From Juglans regia (lineage: Eukaryota; Streptophyta; Magnoliopsida; Fagales; Juglandaceae), in assembly GCF_001411555.2 (NCBI RefSeq), contig NC_049905.1:11003053-11067052 (forward strand): DNA of 64,000 bases, written 5' to 3'. How positions within the stretch are numbered: the stretch's first letter is position 1; each line of letters opens with the position of its first letter. The notes beneath the pieces are model-generated. The model ran no database searches. It was given only the letters and a program-made list of their open reading frames with translations, and was not told where the DNA came from. Made by a program: the position numbers and the translations under genes. Positions 56,994 to 64,000 of this stretch are shown here, in pieces.

Positions 56994-57936
56994 TTAAAAA
57001 GCATCACATCACGTAACACTATTAATCAGAGTCAATTAAAGAGTTACCAGGGCTGATAGTTTGGACCTATAAATATAAAATACACTTTATTTTTTTTATT
57101 TCAACCATTTTTTGTACATTTTTAAATAATTTTATAAAATAAAAAAATATTAATTCATTAATAATCACTTCTTTAACCATTAAATTAAAAAAAAAAAAAA
57201 ACTCACAATTGCTCAATTTTATTGGTAAGCATTCTCAGGTCAAATAACTTTTTCCTAAATTAAAACACACTTCAATCAAGTGTAAGGCCTCGTTTGGTTA
57301 CATAATTCAAATAAAATGAAATGTTCTGTTAAAAATTGAATAAAATATTTTTATAATATAATTTTTATTTTAAAATTTGAAAAAATTGAATTGTTTATTA
57401 TATTTTGTATGAGAGTTTGAAAAAATTGTAATAATGAGATAAAATGAGATGAGATAGATTGGTTTTGTCTAACCAAACTACAAGTGGATGTGACTTATTT
57501 TGTGGGGGAGTATTTATAACATATTCATTAAGCAGCCAATCTTGCAGGATGTACCATAGAGAGACCCCTTCATAAAATAAAGTAATAAGAAATCCACACC
57601 TAGAAGCTCCTCCTACTCGCCATATCAGATGAAGAATATCATACACATTTTCGAAACATGCACTGTATTTTTTCAGATAAATTAATATCTCAAACATTCT
57701 CTACATATCACCTATGTACAGACCAACCATTTCAACAATGTAAGACCAAGTATCTTACATTCTACGACACAAAATTTCGAGAATTAGTGGTACCTCATTT
57801 CTGCCTTCTCACTAGGCCATCTCTCTCCACAAGCTCTCTTCAGGAAAAAAGTCAGTTTCTCAAATGCAAAATGCTTCAATACGTATTTGATGGCGGGGAG
57901 TTAGTTTGTCACAAAATATTATATACCCAGCTACTG
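56994..57936. other. Spacer and MOM1 3' UTR, with a MITE
   Basis: AT-rich. A MITE of the TTGAATAAAATATT family lies at about 57290-57480 (CGTTTGGTTACATAA ... TCTAACCAAAC). The MOM1 3' UTR occupies an unknown part next to 57936. Confidence 0.5.
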
Positions 57937-60900
57937 CTAGTCATCATCTGATAAACAAACAAGGTCAGGGCCTCCACCTGTACGTACAGCATTAACCACC
58001 GTACTAGTTGTTGGAGCAGATCGATTCAGGGAGTTGGAGTACGTGCGCAAATCTGGTTGTTGGAGCAAATCTGGCAGATTTGGACTGACAATGTCCATGA
58101 GAAGATCAAAGGGAGGTAGAGATGTAGGAAGAAATGAAGACCTGGCTACAGTTTCATGCAGCTGGGGCCTATTGTGTGGACCATATAGGTATGCAGGCGC
58201 TTCTGCTATGGGTGGAGGATGGGGAAGTAAGGGCAAGGTTGTAGCAGTGTTGCTAGGTGCCTGGTGACTAGGCTGTCCACGTGGAAGAGAAGGCAGACTC
58301 GTTGCAGCCATGGCTGTAGACCTAAGCAGGTGTGGGGCTGGAGCACGTATTTCACTGCCAACCCGAAGATTTCCTGAGGGAGGAGGGAAGATGGAGATAG
58401 TAATTGGAGGAATACTTGAAAGAGATGCAGATGGATGGTGAAAAGCCTGGACAGGTGGGTATGTAATATGCGGGCTACCCAAATGTGGTGGTGTTAAATG
58501 TGGTGGTGTTCTTTGAAGGTTGGATGCAGGTGCGCTGGTTCTCTGAAGGTTGGATGCAGGCGCACTGGTAGTCTGAAGGCTAGGTGCAGAAACACTGGCC
58601 GAGGACGGAACAGAAATAAAAGATCCTTGCACATTTTGCTGTATCCGTGACTGAACCAGGTGCTGCATTAAACTTGAATGCACATCTGCAAGGAACATGA
58701 AAAAAGCAAAAACTAGAATAAATGCAAATTCAATATGCATGAAATACATCGATATTGTCTACTTAAATAATAGATATTCACAAAACCTGCTTCCAAAGAG
58801 GATAGAAACATTACAGGCAAATTTGAGATGCATACATATATAAGAAACAGCACTAGTATTAGTAAAGATAACCCCCCGCCAAAATGTTTTTATGATGAGC
58901 CACGATATATTCCATAACCCTTTTTATTTGCCTTCTCAAGGAAGCAGCAACATAACGAATGTTATCTTCCCTTTCTCACTCAACCTTTTCTTTTACATTT
59001 TTGTGCTAACTTTATTTTGTTTCTCTCTTCCAAAACACATTCCATATATACTGTGTACTATTTGAATGTAGATCGATATTACACTCATAATACCCCAGAT
59101 CTACTATGTGCAGTACTAAATATATATAAAAATGTTACACTCCTAAATATGGTGAGAAACTTGCTGGTTGCGCAAACCTCAAGAGTAATTGCACCTAATC
59201 CATTTTTTTTTTTTAAAGTAAGATTATCTATAGAACCAACCAGTGTATATCTTGTTTTTTAAACATACCACATGTAAGTACCCAAAAACGTCAGTCACTT
59301 CTGAGCAGAAAGAAGTATTGAGTTAATGTGTTACCTTATTTTCTGTCATATATACGGCCCTTAATCGTTGACTGACCCAAATTGATATGATAATTATGAA
59401 AGTTTTTTCATTATACTTGAAAATAGGAAAGGTCCCATCAATCTTGATAGCATGTTTGGTTAAATCTTCAAACTACATTTATATTGAATAAAATCTCATG
59501 GAATTTAATTCCATTTGCAGTTAGAGCAACATATGCTGCCCAATAGAAAACAGAGTACACGTTTTATTTGGTTTCATGAGATAATCAGTTTATATGGATT
59601 CCAGCATCTTTTATTTTTCTACACTGTTAATTGGTAGATAATTACATATACCAATAATTAACCTTGGCCAATACTGTGAACAAACAGATCAGCTTCGTAC
59701 TGCTAGAACTGAATCCATCATGACACAAATCCATGTGAAACAAGTGTCACTTGGATCTAAGAGCATGCATCCATACCTAATTCTTGATAATAAAAAAAAA
59801 AAAAACAGATGCATTTTCCTAGATAATTTTGTAAGTTAATACTATCCAAAGTTCAATTTCTTTGAATCATTTTTTAAAAGCATAAAATTTATAGAACATG
59901 CCTCTTCTTCATGCCTTCAATCCTCATAGATTTCTGTTTTCATTCTTTAAAATAGTTCACTCTGTCTGGCTTTGTTCTGGGCCAAGCACAGAGCCTAACT
60001 GAACAAAGGTACTGATCTAACAACTAATTTGAGTAGCCAACTAAGGAATGGAAATTAACTATTCAAAAGGAGTGAGCTATAAGATACCATGCTGCATTCC
60101 TGATGGACCAGGTCCTCTGAGATCCATGCATTTAAACCTGAAAGCCTCGGCCAAAAATTTACTATTCTGAACTCCATTATGATTTGCATCCATTTCCTTC
60201 TTTTTAACAAGAAATTCGGCTTCCATATCCCGAATTTTAGTCTCATACTTTCTACGAATTTGAGCAACAACTTCCTCAATCTCCTTCTCGCAATCAGACT
60301 TGAGCTGCAACTTCTGCTCAAAAGTTGAAAAAAGAACTTTTGAGCCATTAGATAATAAAGTAAATAACAACCAAATCAAGCAGCTTACTTGTCATGCTAA
60401 AAACAAAAACTAAATCAAGCAGCTAAGAAAATTGGAAAACTAACTGTATCTTCATGAATTTTGATAAATTGGTCGGTTTCTTTACGAATTCTTTCCAACT
60501 CAGTTTGAAGCGGGTCTGGATAGAAAAACATAGGCATGCGGGATGCCACTGGGGGTGCAGGTTGTATAGGAGGATTAATAATATCTGTTGCGATGGGCAT
60601 AGTCCTTGTATCTGAAAAATGTGTCCCCGAGCCACTGACAGGTGCCTCAATGGGCAACAACAATGCATAAGAAGTTGATGGTTGCATAACAGCTTGATCT
60701 GGAAAGTCGATAAGGTTTTCACCTAATTGCGTAGGCGTCTGAGTAAGTTGGTTGGATGTATGGCCTTCAAAGTTTAGCTGATGTTCAACTCCACCATCTG
60801 AAAGTAAATCAGAAGTATTGTTTCCAGAATGTGAATCTGCAGATGATAATAGCTGTATCTGCTGTACAGGCTCAATTGCAGGTGCTTCATGATTCAATTG

Positions 60901-63240
60901 ATTAGAGGGCCCAGCATCAACCCGATGGGATCCTGAAGGTTCAACTTCTTGTGAAGTATTCTGCATCTCATTAGCCAGTGTGTCTCCAATGGGCGTATGG
61001 GCAGATGTGGATGGTGGAGTACATTCATCTTGGACTGCCTGTGTACGTATATTGATTGGTTCGTTAAGGAAAATAAAACAAGCCTCTTCTTAATCATTTC
61101 AGTGGATACTATTGAAGCAGAATAAAGATACCTGAGAGAATGGCACAGGACCACCTTGAGCCATGGTTGTCGTGGGCTGCACTGTAGGAGAATTTACCAG
61201 AGAAAGCTCCTGAGAATGAGTGCTCTCCTTGATAGCATCACTTAATACATCTTGGTGGTCAACTGAAGGACCCTGACCTATTTTGATTAAGACCGAAAAC
61301 CTATCTAAAATGGAAGCTAGTTTATTATCTGAGGCAACATAAGACGCTCCATCATTCTGATTGTTGGTTTTATCAACCTCTACTCCTTTATGAGGAGCAG
61401 TTTCACACTCTCCCAGTTGAGTTTCTCTATCAGGCATGCTTGAATTGGCCCCATCAGGAATTTGTTCATCAGACGGAGGTGCACTGACTAAGAAAAGATT
61501 CTCAAGATCATCATTGGAACTGACAGTCTCTGACACCCTTATAGCGATCCCTTCATCTGGGACACAGGATCCTTCAGCCAGTTGTTCTCCAGACGAAGGA
61601 CTTGTAGGAAACTTCCCAGTGCCCTCACTGGAACTGACAGTTACAGGCACTTCCCTTGGGACTTCTGTGTCTGGATTGCTACAGACGACGTCATCAGGAT
61701 TATGCTCTTTGCCACAAGAATTAACAGAGTCAAAATTAACTGGATAATCACCTGAACTGCCACCTCCATTGCAGTTCTCAGACCCAGTAAGTGCCACACC
61801 CACAGAAGCCATGGTATTTAAATCATCAGGATTATGCTCTTTTCCACGAGAATTAACAGAGTCAAAATTAACTGGATCATCACCTGAACTGCCAGCTCCG
61901 TTGTAGTTCTCAGACCCAGTAAGTGCCACACCCACAGAAGCCATGGTATTTAATTCATCAGGACTACGCTCTTTGCCACCAGAATTAACAGAGTCAAAAT
62001 TAACTTGATCATCACCTGAACTGCCAGCTCCGTGGCAGTTCTCAGACCCAGTAAGCGTCACACCCACAGAAGCCATGATATTTAATTCATCACTCACACT
62101 ATCAGGCCCACACAGGTGAGCTGGAGTTTCAACAGCACTGCTACATACTACAGCTTTCTTGGGAACAGGTTCTGGAGTTCCAGAGAATCCCAATCCATTA
62201 CCTGGTAAAGCATTTACAGTTATATCAGAACTATGTTCTTCTGAAAGATGACCAGAAGCAATTGAAACGTTCTTGGGACTATCAAGAGCTGTAAAAGCCT
62301 TTTTAGGAACAGGTTCTGGAGTTCCAGATAATCCCAATCCATTACCGGGTAAGGCATCTACAGTTCTGTCAGAACTATGTTCTTCTGAAAGATGACCAGA
62401 AGCAATTGAAACACTCTTGGGACTATCAAGAGCTGTAACTCGTTCACAAGTCTTCAAGCATTTCACCCCATTTCCAGGTTCATTTGAAGATATCTTATAT
62501 AACAGTTCAACTTGAGCCCAGGATTTCACTTCTTCCACCCAGTGGTCCTTCCTCTCAAGCAACTTTCTCCTAGCAACCAGCTGCATTTCCTCAAGATGCT
62601 TTAGGCGTTTCTCCATCTGTTGTTGTAGTAACTCAATTCTTTTATCATATTCATTATCCAATACCTTAAGCTTGTCTATTCTCATAGAAACATTACTGTG
62701 CATAGTACGGATTATAGCATATTTCATTCTTCGCTCTTTTTCAAGCTGTGCCTTCTGTTCCTCAGTAGTTCTCTTAATCTCATCCTTTTCTTCCTGTTGC
62801 TTCTCAATCAGTTTGTTCCACTGCTTGTTACACTTCTTTTGAATTTCTTTGATACTTTTCAAAGCATCTTTTAGTGCCAGTTTCAATTCTAGCGCCAATC
62901 CAGGTTGTGGAAGGACATGTTTATCAGAACATTCTAGATGCTGTGACCAGGCTTTAACCTCTGCCTTCTCCTTTTGCAGGTTAGATTTTGTTGACTGTGG
63001 AAGCCTTGTAGGTGAGTGGTCCTTTGTAACACCTTTTGTTGGTAAGTTGGAAACATTGGGATAGTCTGCAATTTGTAAATTCCCTGTACGGTATAAAAAT
63101 ATGTTCTTCAGACACCGCAACAATGAGTAAACATAGTCCACCTCTATTTTGTTGCAGAGAAAATTTAGATGCTGTTTTGCAAGTGCAAGAGATTCTTTAT
63201 GGTCAACTTTGTGCTTTAGCAAGGAAGCTGCAGTCCAACA
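57937..63240 (-). CDS. MOM1: MOM1-like transcriptional silencing protein, C-terminal part
   Basis: Four exons in frame: 63240-61132 (703 codons), 61038-60445 (198), 60313-60088 and 58685-57937 (ending VCLSDDD, stop at 57937). About 1225 residues are visible; the 5' part lies beyond the right edge. MOM1 in Arabidopsis keeps transposons silent without needing changes in DNA methylation. Visible features: CWTAASLLKHKVDHKESLAL at the start, a long coiled coil (about 62440-62900, rich in K/E/Q), a disordered Ser/Asp/Glu region with two sets of tandem repeats, then DPLQTELERIRKETDQFIKI and KLQLKSDCEKEIEEVVAQIR, which I equate with the family's conserved dimerising CMM2 coiled coil (positions from memory). 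The tail is Pro/Ser-rich and ends in a VCLSDDD motif resembling a SUMO-interaction motif. Junctions are all GT-AG. Confidence 0.88.
58686..60087 (-). other. MOM1 intron between the last two exons
   Basis: Donor CATG|GTATCTT at 60088/60087, acceptor CCTTGCAG ending at 58686. 1.4 kb, AT-rich, with no recognised element. Confidence 0.85.
61691..62086 (-). repeat. MOM1: 132-bp in-frame tandem repeat in MOM1, three copies
   Basis: Units start at 61691, 61823 and 61955 with exact 132-bp (44-codon) spacing, and the next unit's first bases (TCATCA) recur at 62087. Each encodes MASVGVALTGSENC/Y-type text, then GSSGDDPVNFDSVNS and GKEHNPDD. Copies differ at a few residues. Confidence 0.95.
62152..62438 (-). 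repeat. MOM1: 144-bp in-frame tandem repeat in MOM1, two copies
   Basis: Two 48-codon units encoding ALDSPKSVSIASGHLSEEHS, then LPGNGLGLSGTPEPVPKKA. The period is 144 bp, measured between the GGAACAGGTTCTGG marks at 62162 and 62306. Confidence 0.95.
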
Positions 63241-64000
63241 CTGAATTTGAACAAGACACCGGTAAAGTAGGTTGTTAGAAATGCCAAAGTAGTACCGAGA
63301 GAGAGAGAGAAATTGCATGAACACACAAGCCCCGTACAATAGTAAAATATATAATCATTAATCACATTCAACTATAGCTATATACTTTAATTTGGCTGAA
63401 TGAAAATTTTATTCAACTGAAAGACCCACAAAGCTGGTTAGCAGAAAACCGGAAATAAGCAGCTCAGGTGCAGATCTGGGCTTGCATTACACACAAGTAA
63501 AACAAAGAAGCGCCTATACATCAATCAGAGAGAGAGACAACTGGAATGCAAAGTGTGATTAGTTTAATATAGTACTCCCTCCATCCCAACTAAAATGACT
63601 TTCCTTTCCTTTTTGGAAGCACTAAATCAGGCCTCGGTGCTGCACTGGGGCCAAGACATTTTCCAGACCCCACGCAATGGGGACAAAGATGGTTAGGAAA
63701 ATCCCTTCTCAATATGGCAGCCCGTGTAGGCCCTTCTCAATTTTTCTTTTGGCTTTTTCAAAAATTGCATTAGATTGTTTTTTTTCTTTTTTTAATTTTT
63801 TCAGTTTTTTGAGTTTTTATTTAGGTTTTGGTTTTTTTTTTATTCTTTAACTGATTTTAAAAATTTTGTAATAATTTTTTAACTTTGTAAATTAATTTTA
63901 TACTTTTTTATAACTCTTTAACCAAATGATAGGTCAAGTGTAGACATGTGGCATGCCATGTTAACGGAGGGTTTCTTACTAACAAAACTAAAAGCAAAGG
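63241..64000 (-). other. MOM1 intron (5' side) running off the window
   Basis: Acceptor CAAATTCAG ends at 63241. The intron continues past the right edge or to an exon I could not recognise. TACTCCCTCCATCCCAACT at 63572 is the hallmark end of a Stowaway-type MITE; its partner end was not found here. Confidence 0.6.

Noticed and set aside
61436..61747. + strand open frame of 103 codons
   Set aside because: It is antisense to the repeat-bearing MOM1 exon, whose frame is far longer and has family motifs.
1..64000. tRNA, rRNA or known small RNA genes
   Set aside because: I saw no clear cloverleaf, rRNA or snRNA signature. A tRNAscan/Infernal run would be needed to exclude them.

Overview
The window is plant nuclear DNA from a eudicot. 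It has split genes with GT-AG introns, AT-rich spacers, and a heavy load of LTR retrotransposons, LINEs and DNA transposons. All three real genes belong to plant families: NCRK, a WAV3-type E3 ligase and MOM1. A recurring short MITE family (TTGAATAAAATATT core, GTTTGG/CCAAAC ends) resembles elements I associate with Fagales, especially walnut and hickory relatives. That placement is inference, not proof.

Layout. 1-498: unassigned repeat-like DNA. 499-6205: a non-autonomous CACTA transposon with 3-bp target duplications and exon-like pieces inside. 6.5-9.8 kb: MITEs and a minus-strand LINE relic. 10.3-24.9 kb: the NCRK receptor-like kinase gene on the minus strand. I could join nine coding exons into one open frame of 652 codons. 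Its 5.4-kb last intron holds two LINE relics, a solo LTR and MITEs. Other introns hold a Ty3/gypsy fragment, a LINE fragment and a 5'-truncated LINE with a 15-bp duplication. 25.5-31.0 kb: a decayed Ty1/copia element whose gag is split by a 670-bp Mutator-like element with a 9-bp duplication. 31.0-33.7 kb: a minus-strand LINE 5' half (ORF1 and endonuclease) split by a Tourist-type MITE. 33.7-40.2 kb: AT-rich DNA with several MITEs, a hAT transposase relic and a strongly palindromic DNA element. 40.5-49.3 kb: a LINE interrupted by a large LTR element with very long LTRs and only 0.73 kb between them. 49.3-49.5 kb: a perfect 56-bp tandem repeat. 49.9-53.8 kb: a two-exon RING/vWA E3 ligase gene of the WAV3 family, minus strand. 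55.3-57.0 kb: a Pack-MULE carrying a broken copy of a heat-shock-factor first exon. 57.9 kb to the right edge: the 3' part of a MOM1-like silencing gene, minus strand, continuing beyond the window.

The three host genes lie on the same strand but have unrelated jobs: membrane/ROP-linked signalling, ubiquitin ligation in root growth responses, and transcriptional silencing of transposons. Nothing suggests they work as a unit. The most interesting items are the HSF-carrying Pack-MULE and its sister element in the copia gag, the HRD-to-HSD change in the NCRK kinase, the deletion that explains the unequal LTRs, and in-frame tandem repeats in MOM1. Splice sites and element boundaries were read by eye.
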